From the NCBI GenBank assembly GCA_002189035.1, contig NEEC01000413.1, positions 1 through 36,270 on the forward strand: a stretch of DNA of 36,270 nucleotides, written 5' to 3'. The position numbers and the translations under genes were made by a program. Below are positions 12,601 through 25,704 of the stretch, piece after piece; within the stretch, counting starts at the first letter, position 1, and each line of letters opens with the position of its first letter. The stretch is from Utricularia gibba. Its lineage: Eukaryota; Streptophyta; Magnoliopsida; Lamiales; Lentibulariaceae. A model generated the notes under the pieces. The model saw only the letters and a program-made list of their open reading frames with translations. It ran no database searches and had not been told where the DNA came from.

Positions 12601-15600
12601 CAAGCCGAAAATCACAATCGCGTCGATTCTCGTGTTCCGTCATCGTCGCGAACGTGGTGGCCAATTTGTGGCACATCTGAAGGCTAATATAAGGCGATAA
12701 TTCGAGCTCTGATGCATCCTCGGACGAAGATGCTTTCAACACGGAAGCTGACCGGCACGGAAAGGGGTTCGAAACGGTATGCCGGGCGCAGCGTGACTCA
12801 TCACGGTTTTTCAGGATATCCGAAATACCGAACGGTGTGCGAGGCCACCATGAGGCTGCGGGTAGGACACACCCAGAGCTTGTTCAGAGATCGCCTCGAA
12901 AACCCATACTTCACGTCACCAAAAAAACGCAGATGTTTTGCAAGCGAAAATCACAATCGCGTCGATTCTCGTGTTCCGAGTCGCATCGTCGCGAACGTGG
13001 TGGCCAATTTGTGGCACATCTGAAGGCTAATATAAGGCGATAATTCGAGCTCTGATGCATCCTCGGACGAAGAAGCTTTCAACACGGAAGCTGACCGGCA
13101 CGGAAAGGGTTCGAAACGGTATGCCGGGCGCATGACTCATCACGGTTTCAGATATGACGAAATGCCGAACGGTGTGCGAGGCCACCATGAGGCTGCGGTA
13201 GGGAACACCCAGAGCTTGTTCAGAGATCGCCTCGAAAACCCATACTTCACGTCACCCAATAAAACGCAGATGTTTTGCAAGCCGAAAATCACAATCGCGT
13301 CGATTCTCGTTTCCGAGTCGCATCGTCGCGAACGTGGTGGCCAATTTGTGGCACATCTGAAGGCTAATATAAGGCGATAATTCGAGCTCTGATGCATCCT
13401 CGGACGAAGAAGCTTTCAACACGGAAGCTGACCGGGAAAGGGGTTCGAAACGGTATGCCGGGCGCAGCGTGACTCATCATTTCAGGATATCGACCGAAAT
13501 GCCGAACGGTGTGCGAGGCCACCATGAGGCTGCGGGTAGGGACACACCCAGAGCTTGTTCAGAGATCGCCTCGAAAACCCATACTTCACGTCACCCAATA
13601 AAACGCAGATGTTTTGCAAGCCGAAAATCACAATCGCGTCGATTCTCGTGTTCCGAGTCGCATCGTCGCGAACGTGGTGGCCAATTTGTGGCACATCTGA
13701 AGGCTAAGATAAGGCGATAATTCGAGCTCTGATGCATCCTCGGACGAAGAAGCTTTCAACACGGAAGCTGACCGGCGGAAAGGGTTCGAAACGGTATGCC
13801 GGGCGCAGCGTGACTCATCACGGTCTTCAGGATATGTGCCGAACGGTGTGCGAGGCCACCATGAGGCTGCGGGTAGGGACACACCCAGAGCTTGTTCAGA
13901 GATCGCCTCGAAAACCCATACTTCACGTCATCCAATAAAACGCAGATGTTTTGCAAGCCGAAATCACATCGCGTCGATTCTCGTGTTCCGTCATCGTCGC
14001 GAACGTGGTGGCCAATTTGTGGCACATCTGAAGGCTAATATAAGGCGATAATTCGAGCTCTGATGCATCCTCGGACGAAGAAGCTTTCAACACGGAAGCT
14101 GACCGGCACGGAAAGGGGTTCGAAACGGTATGCCGGGCGCAGCGTGACTCATCACGGTTTTCAGGATATCGCCGAAATACCGAACGGTGTGCGAGGCCAC
14201 CATGAGGCTGCGGGTAGGAACACACCAGAGCTTGTTCAGAGATCGCCTCGAAAACCCATACTTCACGTCACCCAATAAAACGCAGATGTTTTGCAAGCGA
14301 AAATCACAATCGCGTCGATTCTCGTGTTCCGAGTCGCATCGTCGCGAACGTGGTGGCCAATTTGTGGCACATCTGAAGGCTAAGATAAGGCGATAATTCG
14401 AGCTCTGATGCATCCTCGGACGAAGAAGCTTTCAACACGGAAGCTGACCGGCACGGAAAGGGTTCGAAACGGTATGCCGGGCGCAGCGTGACTCATCACG
14501 GATATCGACCCGAACGGTGTGCGAGGCCACCATGAGGCTGCGGTAGGAACACACCCAGAGCTTGTTCAGAGATCGCCTCGAAAACCCATACTTCACGTCA
14601 CCCAATAAAACGCAGATGTTTTGCAAGCGAAAATCACAATCGCGTCGATTCTCGTGTTCCGAGTCGCATCGTCGCGAACGTGGTGGCCAATTTGTGGCAC
14701 ATCTGAAGGCTAAGATAAGGCGATAATTCGAGCTCTGATGCATCCTCGGACGAAGAAGCTTTCAACACGGAAGCTGACCGCACGGAAAGGGTTCGAAACG
14801 GTATGCCGGGCGCAGCGTGACTCATCACGGTTTTCAGGATATCGCCGAAATACCGAACGGTGTGCGAGGCCACCATGAGGCTGCGGGTAGGGACACACCC
14901 AGAGCTTGTTCAGAGATCGCCTCGAAAACCCATACTTCACGTCACCAATAAAACGCAGATGTTTTGCAAGCCGAAAATCACAATCGCGTCGATTCTCGTG
15001 TTCCGAGTCGCATCGTCGCGAACGTGGTGGCCAATTTGTGGCACATCTGAAGGCTAAGATAAGGCGATAATTCGAGCTCTGATGCATCCTCGGACGAAGA
15101 AGCTTTCAACACGGAAGCTGACCGGCACGGAAAGGGGTTCGAAACGGTATGCCGGGCGCAGCGTGACTCATCACGGTTTCAAGATATCGACGAATACCGA
15201 ACGGTGTGCGAGGCCACCATGAGGCTGCGGGTAGGGAACACCCAGAGCTTGTTCAGAGATCGCCTCGAAAACCCATACTTCACGTCATCCAATAAAACGC
15301 AGATGTTTTGCAAGCGAAAATCACAATCGCGTCGATCTCGTGTTCCGAGTCGCATCGTCGCGAACGTGGTGGCCAATTTGTGGCACATCTGAAGGCTAAT
15401 ATAAGGCGATAATTCGAGCTCTGATGCATCCTCGGACGAAGAAGCTTTCAACACGGAAGCTGACCGGCGGAAAGGGTTCGAAACGGTATGCCGGGCGCAG
15501 CGTGACTCATCACGGTCTTCAGATATCGACGAATGCCGAACGGTGTGCGAGGCCACCATGAGGCTGCGGGTAGGACACACCCAGAGCTTGTTCAGAGATC

Positions 15601-18600
15601 GCCTCGAAAACCCATACTTCACGTCACCAATAAAACGCAGATGTTTTGCAAGCGAAAATCACAATCGCGTCGATTCTCGTGTTCCGAGTCGCATCGTCGC
15701 GAACGTGGTGGCCAATTTGTGGCACATCTGAAGGCTAAGATAAGGCGATAATTCGAGCTCTTGATGCATCCTCGGACGAAGAAGCTTTCAACACGGAAGC
15801 TGACCGGCACGGAAAGGGTTCGAAACGGTATGCCGGGCGCAGCGTGACTCATCACGGTTTCAGGATATCGACGAATAAACGGTGTGCGAGGCCACCATGA
15901 GGCTGCGGGTAGGGACACACCAGAGCTTGTTCAGAGATCGCCTCGAAAACCCATACTTCACGTCACCCAATAAAACGCAGATGTTTTGCAAGCGAAAATC
16001 ACAATCGCGTCGATTCTCGTGTTCCGAGTCGCATCGTCGCGAACGTGGTGGCCAATTTGTGGCACATCTGAAGGCTAATAAGGCGATAATTCGAGCTTGA
16101 TGCATCCTCGGACGAAGATGCTTTCAACACGGAAGCTGACCGGCACGGAAAGGGTTCGAAACGGTATGCCGGGCGCAGCGTGACTCATCACGGTTTCAGG
16201 ATATCGAAATACCGAACGGTGTGCGAGGCCACCATGAGGCTGCGGGTAGGGACACACCCAGAGCTTGTTCAGAGATCGCCTCGAAAACCCATACTTCACG
16301 TCACCAATAAAACGCAGATGTTTTGCAAGCCGAAAATCACAATCGCGTCGATTCTCGTGTTCCGAGTCGCATCGTCGCGAACGTGGTGGCCAATTTGTGG
16401 CACATCTGAAGGCTAATATAAGGCGATAATTCGAGCTCTGATGCATCCTCGGACGAAGATGCTTTCAACACGGAAGCTGACCGGCACGGAAAGGGGTTCG
16501 AAACGGTATGCCGGGCGCAGCGTGACTCATCACGGTTTTCAGGATATGGCCGAAATACCGAACGGTGTGCGAGGCCACCATGAGGCTGCGGGTAGGGACA
16601 CACCAGAGCTTGTTCAGAGATCGCCTCGAAAACCCATACTTCACATCACCCAATAAAACGCAGATGTTTTGCAAGCGAAAATCACAATCGCGTCGATTCT
16701 CGTGTTCCGAGTCGCATCGTCGCGAACGTGGTGGCCAATTGTGGCACATCTGAAGGCTAAGATAAGGCGATAATTCGAGCTCTGATGCATCCTCGGACGA
16801 AGAAGCTTTCAACACGGAAGCTGACCGGCACGGAAAGGGTTCGAAACGGTATGCCGGGCGCAGCGTGACTCATCACGGTTTCAGGATATCGACGAAATAC
16901 CGAACGGTGTGCGAGGCCACCATGAGGCTGCGGGTAGGGACACCCAGAGCTTGTTCAGAGATCGCCTCGAAAACCCATACTTCACGTCACCCAATAAAAC
17001 GCAGATGTTTTGCAAGCCGAAAATCACAATCGCGTCGATTCTCGTGTTCCGAGTCGCATCGTCGCGAACGTGGTGGCCAATTTGTGGCACATCTGAAGGC
17101 TAAGATAAGGCGATAATTCGAGCTCTGATGATGCATCCTCGGACGAAGAAGCTTTCAACACGGAAGCTGACCGGCACGGAAAGGGTTCGAAACGGTATGC
17201 CGGGCGCAGCGTGACTCATCACGGTTTCAGGATATCGACGAATGCCGAACGGTGTGCGAGGCCACCATGAGGCTGCGGTAGGGAACACCCAGAGCTTGTT
17301 CAGAGATCGCCTCGAAAACCCATACTTCACGTCATCCAATAAAACGCAGATGTTTTGCAAGCCGAAAATCACAATCGCGTCGATTCTCGTGTTCCGAGTC
17401 GCATCGTCGCGAACGTGGTGGCCAATTTGTGGCACATCTGAAGGCTAAGATAAGGCGATAATTCGAGCTCTGATGCATCCTCGGACGAAGAAGCTTTCAA
17501 CACGGAAGCTGACCGGCACGGAAAGGGGTTCGAAACGGTATGCCGGCGCAGCGTGACTCATCTTTCTTCAGATATCGACCGAACGGTGTGCGAGGCCACC
17601 ATGAGGCTGCGGTAGGACACCCAGAGCTTGTTCAGAGATCGCCTCGAAAACCCATACTTCACGTCACCCAATAAAACGCAGATGTTTTGCAAGCCGAAAA
17701 TCACAATCGCGTCGATTCTCGTGTTCCGAGTCGCATCGTCGCGAACGTGGTGGCCAATTTGTGGCACATCTGAAGGCTAAGATAAGGCGATAATTCGAGC
17801 TCTGATGCATCCTCGGACGAAGAAGCTTTCAACACGGAAGCTGACCGGCACGGAAAGGGTTCGAAACGGTATGCCGGCGCAGCGTGACTCATCACGGTTT
17901 CAGATATCGAACCGAACGGTGTGCGAGGCCACCATGAGGCTGCTAGGACACACCAGAGCTTGTTCAGAGATCGCCTCGAAAACCCATACTTCACGTCACC
18001 CAATAAAACGCAGATGTTTTGCAAGCGAAAATCACAATCGCGTCGATTCTCGTGTTCCGAGTCGCATCGTCGCGAACGTGGTGGCCAATTTGTGGCACAT
18101 CTGAAGGCTAAGATAAGGCGATAATTCGAGCTCTGATGCATCCTCGGACGAAGAAGCTTTCAACACGGAAGCTGACCGGCACGGAAAGGGTTCGAAACGG
18201 TATGCCGGGCGCAGCGTGACTCACTTCAGGATATCGCCGAAATACCGAACGGTGTGCGAGGCCACCATGAGGCTGCGGGTAGGGACACACCCAGAGCTTG
18301 TTCAGAGATCGCCTCGAAAACCCATACTTCACGTCACCCAATAAAACGCAGATGTTTTGCAAGGCGAAAATCACAATCGCGTCGATTCTCGTGTTCCGAG
18401 TCGCATCGTCGCGAACGTGGTGGCCAATTTGTGGCACATCTGAAGGCTAATATAAGGCGATAATTCGAGCTCTGATGCATCCTCGGACGAAGAAGCTTTC
18501 AACACGGAAGCTGACCGGCACGGAAAGGGTTCGAAACGGTATGCCGGGCGCAGCGTGACTCATCACGGTTTCAGATATCCCGAACGGTGTGCGAGGCCCA

Positions 18601-21600
18601 TGAGGCTGCGGGTAGGGACACACCCAGAGCTTGTTCAGAGATCGCCTCGAAAACCCATACTTCACGTCACCAATAAAACGCAGATGTTTTGCAAGCCGAA
18701 AATCACAATCGCGTCGATTCTCGTGTTCCGAGTCGCATCGTCGCGAACGTGGTGGCCAATTTGTGGCACATCTGAAGGCTAAGATAAGGCGATAATTCGA
18801 GCTCTGATGCATCCTCGGACGAAGAAGCTTTCAACACGGAAGCTGACCGGCACGGAAAGGGTTCGAAACGGTATGCCGGGCGCAGCGTGACTCATCACGG
18901 TTTCAGATATCGACGAATACCGAACGGTGTGCGAGGCCACCATGAGGCTGCGGGTAGGGACACACCCAGAGCTTGTTCAGAGATCGCCTCGAAAACCCAT
19001 ACTTCACGTCATCCAATAAAACGCAGATGTTTTTGCAAGCCGAAAATCACAATCGCGTCGATTCTCGTGTTCCGACGCATCGTCGCGAACGTGGTGGCCA
19101 ATTTGTGGCACATCTGAAGGCTAAGATAAGGCGATAATTCGAGCTCTGATGCATCCTCGGACGAAGAAGCTTTCAACACGGAAGCTGACCGGCACGGAAA
19201 GGGTTCGAAACGGTATGCCGGGCGCAGCGTGACTCATCATCTTCAGATATCGACGAATGCCGAACGGTGTGCGAGGCCACCATGAGGCTGCGGGTAGGAA
19301 CACACCTAGAGCTTGTTCAGAGATCGCCTCGAAAACCCATACTTCACGTCACCCAATAAAACGCAGATGTTTTGCAAGCCGAAAATCACAATCGCGTCGA
19401 TTCTCGTGTTCCGAGTCGCATCGTCGCGAACGTGGTGGCCAATTTGTGGCACATCTGAAGGCTAAGATAAGGCGATAATTCGAGCTTTGATGCATCCTCG
19501 ACGAAGAAGCTTTCAACACGGAAGCTGACCGGCGGAAAGGGGTTCGAAACGGTATGCCGGGCGCAGCGTGACTCATCACGGTTTCAGGATATCGCCGAAA
19601 TACCGAACGGTGTGCGAGGCCACCATGAGGCTGCGGGTAGGGACACACCCAGAGCTTGTTCAGAGATCGCCTCGAAAACCCATACTTCACGTCATCCAAT
19701 AAAACGCAGATGTTTTGCAAGCCGAAAATCACAATCGCGTCGATTCTCGTGTTCCGAATCATCGTCGCGAACGTGGGCCAATTTGTGGCACATCTGAAGG
19801 CTAAGATAAGGCGATAATTCGAGCTCTGATGCATCCTCGGACGAAGAAGCTTTCAACACGGAAGCTGACCGGCACGGAAAGGGTTCGAAACGGTATGCCG
19901 GGCGCAGCGTGACTCATCACGATCTTTAAGATATCCGAAATGCCGAACGGTGTGCGAGGCCACCATGAGGCTGCGGGTAGGAACACACCTAGAGCTTGTT
20001 CAGAGATCGCCTCGAAAACCCATACTTCACGTCACCCAATAAAACGCAGATGTTTTGCAAGGCGAAAATCACAATCGCGTCGATTCGTGTTCCGAGTCGC
20101 ATCGTCGCGAACGTGGTGGCCAATTTGTGGCACATCTGAAGGCTAATATAAGGCGATAATTCGAGCTCTGATGCATCCTCGGACGAAGATGCTTTCAACA
20201 CGGAAGCTGACCGGCACGGAAAGGGTTCGAAACGGTGCCGGGCGCAGCGTGACTCATCACGGTTTCAGGATATCGCCGAAATACCGAACGGTGTGCGAGG
20301 CCACCATGAGGCTGCGGGTAGGGACACACCCAGAGCTTGTTCAGAGATCGCATCGAAAACCCATACTTCACGTCATCCAATAAAACGCAGATGTTTTGCA
20401 AGCCGAAAATCACAATCGCGTCGATTCTCGTGTTCCGAGTCGCATCGTCGCGAACGTGGTGGCCAATTTGTGGCACATCTGAAGGCTAATATAAGGCGAT
20501 AATTCGAGCTCTGATGCATCCTCGGACGAAGAAGCTTTCAACACGGAAGCTGACCGGCACGGAAAGGGTTCGAAACGGTATGCCGGGCGCAGCGTGACTC
20601 ATCACGGTTTTCAGGATATGGCCGAAATACCGAACGGTGTGCGAGGCCACCATGAGGCTGCGGGTAGGGACACACCCAGAGCTTGTTCAGAGATCGCCTC
20701 GAAAACCCATACTTCACGTCATCCAATAAAACGCAGATGTTTTGCAAGGCGAAAATCACAATCGCGTCGATTCTCGTGTTCCGAGTCGCATCGTCGCGAA
20801 CGTGGTGGCCAATTTGTGGCACATCTGAAGGCTAATATAAGGCGATAATTCGAGCTCTGATGCATCCTCGGACGAAGAAGCTTTCAACACGGAAGCTGAC
20901 CGGCACGGAAAGGGGTTCGAAACGGTATGCCGGCGCAGCGTGACTCATCACGGTTTTCAGGATATCCGAAATACCGAACGGTGTGCGAGGCCACCATGAG
21001 GCTGCGGGTAGGGACACACCCAGAGCTTGTTCAGAGATCGCCTCGAAAACCCATACTTCACGTCATCCAATAAAACGCAGATGTTTTGCAAGCCGAAAAT
21101 CACAATCGCGTCGATTCTCGTGTTCCGAGTCGCATCGTCGCGAACGTGGTGGCCAATTTGTGGCACATCTGAAGGCTAAGATAAGGCGATAATTCGAGCT
21201 CTGATGCATCCTCGGACGAAGAAGCTTTCAACACGGAAGCTGACCGGCACGGAAAGGGGTTCGAAACGGTATGCCGGGCGCAGCGTGACTCATCACGGTT
21301 TTCAGGATATGGCCGAAATACCGAACGGTGTGCGAGGCCACCATGAGGCTGCGGGTAGGGACACACCCAGAGCTTGTTCAGAGATCGCCTCGAAAACCCA
21401 TACTTCACGTCATCCAATAAAACGCAGATGTTTTTGCAAGCCGAAAATCACAATCGCGTCGATTCTCGTGTTCCGAGTCGCATCGTCGCGAACGTGGTGG
21501 CCAATTTTGGCACATCTGAAGGCTAAGATAAGGCGATAATTCGAGCTCTGATGCATCCTCGGACGAAGAAGCTTTCAACACGGAAGCTGACCGGCACGGA

Positions 21601-22586
21601 AAGGGGTTCGAAACGGTATGCCGGCGCAGCGTGACTCATCACGGTTTTCAGGATATGGCCGAAATACCGAACGGTGTGCGAGGCCACCATGAGGCTGCGG
21701 GTAGGAACACACCCAGAGCTTGTTCAGAGATCGCCTCGAAAACCCATACTTCACGTCATCCAATAAAACGCAGATGTTTTGCAAGGCCGAAAATCACAAT
21801 CGCGTCGATTCTCGTGTTCCGAGTCGCATCGTCGCGAACGTGGTGGCCAATTTGTGGCACATCTGAAGGCTAATATAAGGCGATAATTCGAGCTCTGATG
21901 CATCCTCGGACGAAGAAGCTTTCAACACGGAAGCTGACCGGCACGGAAAGGGGTTCGAAACGGTATGCCGGCGCAGCGTGACTCATCACGGTTTTCAGGA
22001 TATGGCCGAAATACCGAACGGTGTGCGAGGCCACCATGAGGCTGCGGTAGGGACACACCCAGAGCTTGTTCAGAGATCGCCTCGAAAACCCATACTTCAC
22101 GTCATCCAATAAAACGCAGATGTTTTGCAAGGCCGAAAATCACAATCGCGTCGATTCTCGTGTTCCGAGTCGCATCGTCGCGAACGTGGTGGCCAATTTG
22201 TGGCACATCTGAAGGCTAATATAAGGCGATAATTCGAGCTCTGATGCATCCTCGGACGAAGATGCTTTCAACACGGAAGCTGACCGGCACGGAAAGGGGT
22301 TCGAAACGGTATGCCGGCGCAGCGTGACTCATCACGGTTTTCAGGATATCCGAAATACCGAACGGTGTGCGAGGCCACCATGAGGCTGCGGGTAGGGACA
22401 CACCCAGAGCTTGTTCAGAGATCGCCTCGAAAACCCATACTTCACGTCATCCAATAAAACGCAGATTTTTGCAAGGCGAAAATCACAATCGCGTCGATTC
22501 TCGTGTTCCGAGTCGCATCGTCGCGAACGTGGTGGCCAATTTGTGGCACATCTGAAGGCTAATATAAGGCGATAATTCGAGCTCTG

Positions 22587-22935
22587 ATGCATCCTCGGAC
22601 GAAGAAGCTTTCAACACGGAAGCTGACCGGCACGGAAAGGGGTTCGAAACGGTATGCCGGGCGCAGCGTGACTCATCACGGTTTTTCAGGATATGGCCGA
22701 AATACCGAACGGTGTGCGAGGCCACCATGAGGCTGCGGGTAGGGACACACCCAGAGCTTGTTCAGAGATCGCCTCGAAAACCCATACTTCACGTCATCCA
22801 AATAAAACGCAGATGTTTTGCAAGCCGAAAATCACAATCGCGTCGATTCTCGTGTTCCGAGTCGCATCGTCGCGAACGTGGTGGCCAATTTGTGGCACAT
22901 CTGAAGGCTAATATAAGGCGATAATTCGAGCTCTG
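22587..22935 (+). repeat. Longest monomer (349 bp, joint)
   Basis: The extra length comes from run expansions rather than new sequence: TTTTT in CGGTTTTTCAGG and an extra A in CATCCAAATAAAAC. The other 349-bp copy starts at 32242 and differs by CTGAAAGGC and AAGATATAGG near its 3' end. Confidence 0.85.
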
Positions 22936-25358
22936 ATGCATCCTCGGACGAAGAAGCTTTCAACACGGAAGCTGACCGGCACGGAAAGGGGTTCGAAACG
23001 GTATGCCGGCGCAGCGTGACTCATCACGGTTTTCAGGATATGGCCGAAATACCGAACGGTGTGCGAGGCCACCATGAGGCTGCGGGTAGGGACACACCCA
23101 GAGCTTGTTCAGAGATCGCCTCGAAAACCCATACTTCACGTCATCCAATAAAACGCAGATGTTTTGCAAGCCGAAAATCACAATCGCGTCGATTCTCGTG
23201 TTCCGAGTCGCATCGTCGCGAACGTGGTGGCCAATTTGTGGCACATCTGAAGGCTAATATAAGGCGATAATTCGAGCTCTGATGCATCCTCGGACGAAGA
23301 AGCTTTCAACACGGAAGCTGACCGGCACGGAAAGGGGTTCGAAACGGTATGCCGGGCGCAGCGTGACTCATCACGGTTTTCAGATATGGCCGAAATACCG
23401 AACGGTGTGCGAGGCCACCATGAGGCTGCGGTAGGGACACACCCAGAGCTTGTTCAGAGATCGCCTCGAAAACCCATACTTCACGTCACCCAATAAAACG
23501 CAGATGTTTTGCAAGGCGAAAATCACAATCGCGTCGATTCTCGTGTTCCGAGTCGCATCGTCGCGAACGTGGTGGCCAATTTGTGGCACATCTGAAGGCT
23601 AATATAAGGCGATAATTCGAGCTCTGATGCATCCTCGGACGAAGATGCTTTCAACACGGAAGCTGACCGGCACGGAAAGGGGTTCGAAACGGTATGCCGG
23701 CGCAGCGTGACTCATCACGGTTTTCAGGATATGGCCGAAATACCGAACGGTGTGCGAGGCCACCATGAGGCTGCGGGTAGGGACACACCCAGAGCTTGTT
23801 CAGAGATCGCCTCGAAAACCCATACTTCACGTCATCCAATAAAACGCAGATGTTTTGCAAGCCGAAAATCACAATCGCGTCGATTCTCGTGTTCCGAGTC
23901 ATCGTCGCGCGAACGTGGTGGCCAATTTGTGGCACATCTGAAGGCTAATATAAGGCGATAATTCGAGCTCTGATGCATCCTCGGACGAAGAAGCTTTCAA
24001 CACGGAAGCTGACCGGCACGGAAAGGGGTTCGAAACGGTATGCCGGGCGCAGCGTGACTCATCACGGTTTTCAGGATATGGCCGAAATACCGAACGGTGT
24101 GCGAGGCCACCATGAGGCTGCGGGTAGGGACACACCCAGAGCTTGTTCAGAGATCGCCTCGAAAACCCATACTTCACGTCATCCAATAAACGCAGATGTT
24201 TTGCAAGCCGAAAATCACAATCGCGTCGATTCTCGTGTTCCGAGTCGCATCGTCGCGAACGTGGTGGCCAATTTGTGGCACATCTGAGGCTAATATAAGG
24301 CGATAATTCGAGCTCTGATGCATCCTCGGACGAAGATGCTTTCAACACGGAAGCTGACCGGCACGGAAAGGGGTTCGAAACGGTATGCCGGCGCAGCGTG
24401 ACTCATCACGGTTTTTCAGGATATGGCCGAAATACCGAACGGTGTGCGAGGCCACCATGAGGCTGCGGGTAGGGACACACCAGAGCTTGTTCAGAGATCG
24501 CCTCGAAAACCCATACTTCACGTCATCCAATAAAACGCAGATGTTTTGCAAGCCGAAAATCACAATCGCGTCGATTCTCGTGTTCCGAGTCGCATCGTCG
24601 CGAACGTGGTGGCCAATTTGTGGCACATCTGAAGGCTAATATAAGGCGATAATTCGAGCTCTGATGCATCCTCGGACGAAGATGCTTTCAACACGGAAGC
24701 TGACCGGCACGGAAAGGGGTTCGAAACGGTATGCCGGGCGCAGCGTGACTCATCACGGTTTTCAGGATATGGCCGAAATACCGAACGGTGTGCGAGGCCA
24801 CCATGAGGCTGCGGGTAGGGACACACCTAGAGCTTGTTCAGAGATCGCCTCGAAAACCCATACTTCACGTCACCCAATAAAACGCAGATGTTTTGCAAGG
24901 CGAAAATCACAATCGCGTCGATTCTCGTGTTCCGAGTCGCATCGTCGCGAACGTGGTGGCCAATTTGTGGCACATCTGAAGGCTAAGATAAGGCGATAAT
25001 TCGAGCTCTGATGCATCCTCGGACGAAGAAGCTTTCAACACGGAAGCTGACCGGCACGGAAAGGGGTTCGAAACGGTATGCCGGGCGCAGCGTGACTCAT
25101 CACGGTTTTCAGGATATGGCCGAAATACCGAACGGTGTGCGAGGCCACCATGAGGCTGCGGGTAGGGACACACCCAGAGCTTGTTCAGAGATCGCCTCGA
25201 AAACCCATACTTCACGTCATCCAATAAAACGCAGATGTTTTGCAAGCCGAAAATCACAATCGCGTCGATTCTCGTGTTCCGAGTCGCATCGTCGCGAACG
25301 TGGTGGCCAATTTGTGGCACATCTGAAAGGCTAAGATAAGGCGATAATTCGAGCTTTG

Positions 25359-25704
25359 ATGCATCCTCGGACGAAGAAGCTTTCAACACGGAAGCTGACC
25401 GGCACGGAAAGGGGTTCGAAACGGTATGCCGGGCGCAGCGTGACTCATCACGGTTTTCAGGATATGGCCGAAATACCGAACGGTGTGCGAGGCCACCATG
25501 AGGCTGCGGGTAGGGACACACCCAGAGCTTGTTCAGAGATCGCCTCGAAAACCCATACTTCACGTCATCCAATAAAACGCAGATGTTTTGCAAGCGAAAA
25601 TCACAATCGCGTCGATTCTCGTGTTCCGAGTCGCATCGTCGCGAACGTGGTGGCCAATTTGTGGCACATCTGAAGGCTAATATAAGGCGATAATTCGAGC
25701 TCTG
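25359..25704 (+). repeat. Monomer identical to the copy at 33275-33620
   Basis: Read base by base, this 346-bp copy and the one at 33275-33620 appear identical, although they are 7,916 bp and 23 monomers apart and their neighbours differ. The copy at 31208-31553 differs from both only by AAGATA instead of AATATA near the 3' end. This fits long-range exchange or recent block amplification in the right domain. Confidence 0.75.

Larger units (their letters stand above)
129..20513 (+). repeat. Left satellite domain: 60 heterogeneous monomers, mean 339.8 bp
   Basis: Monomers start at 129, 471, 816, 1154, 1493, 1838, 2183, 2528, 2866, 3208, 3547, 3888, 4224, 4570, 4909, 5252, 5576, 5912, 6244, 6585, 6919, 7263, 7602, 7944, 8281, 8624, 8967, 9310, 9651, 9984, 10324, 10662, 11004, 11341, 11686, 12030, 12371, 12712, 13055, 13392, 13732, 14063, 14408, 14738, 15082, 15424, 15764, 16100, 16441, 16785, 17131, 17473, 17805, 18136, 18475, 18807, 19149, 19490, 19829 and 20171. 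Lengths run from 324 to 346 bp. The variable segment is mostly of the CAGGATATCGACGAA or CAGATATCGACGAA kind, which contains an EcoRV site (GATATC). AAAGGGTTC (three G) is more frequent than AAAGGGGTTC, TTTCAG is common, and CACCC or CACCA is commoner than CATCC before AATAAA. Only the copies at 4909 and 16441 carry the GATATGGCC type typical of the right domain. The high indel load suggests an older or less homogenised part of the array (inference). Confidence 0.9.
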
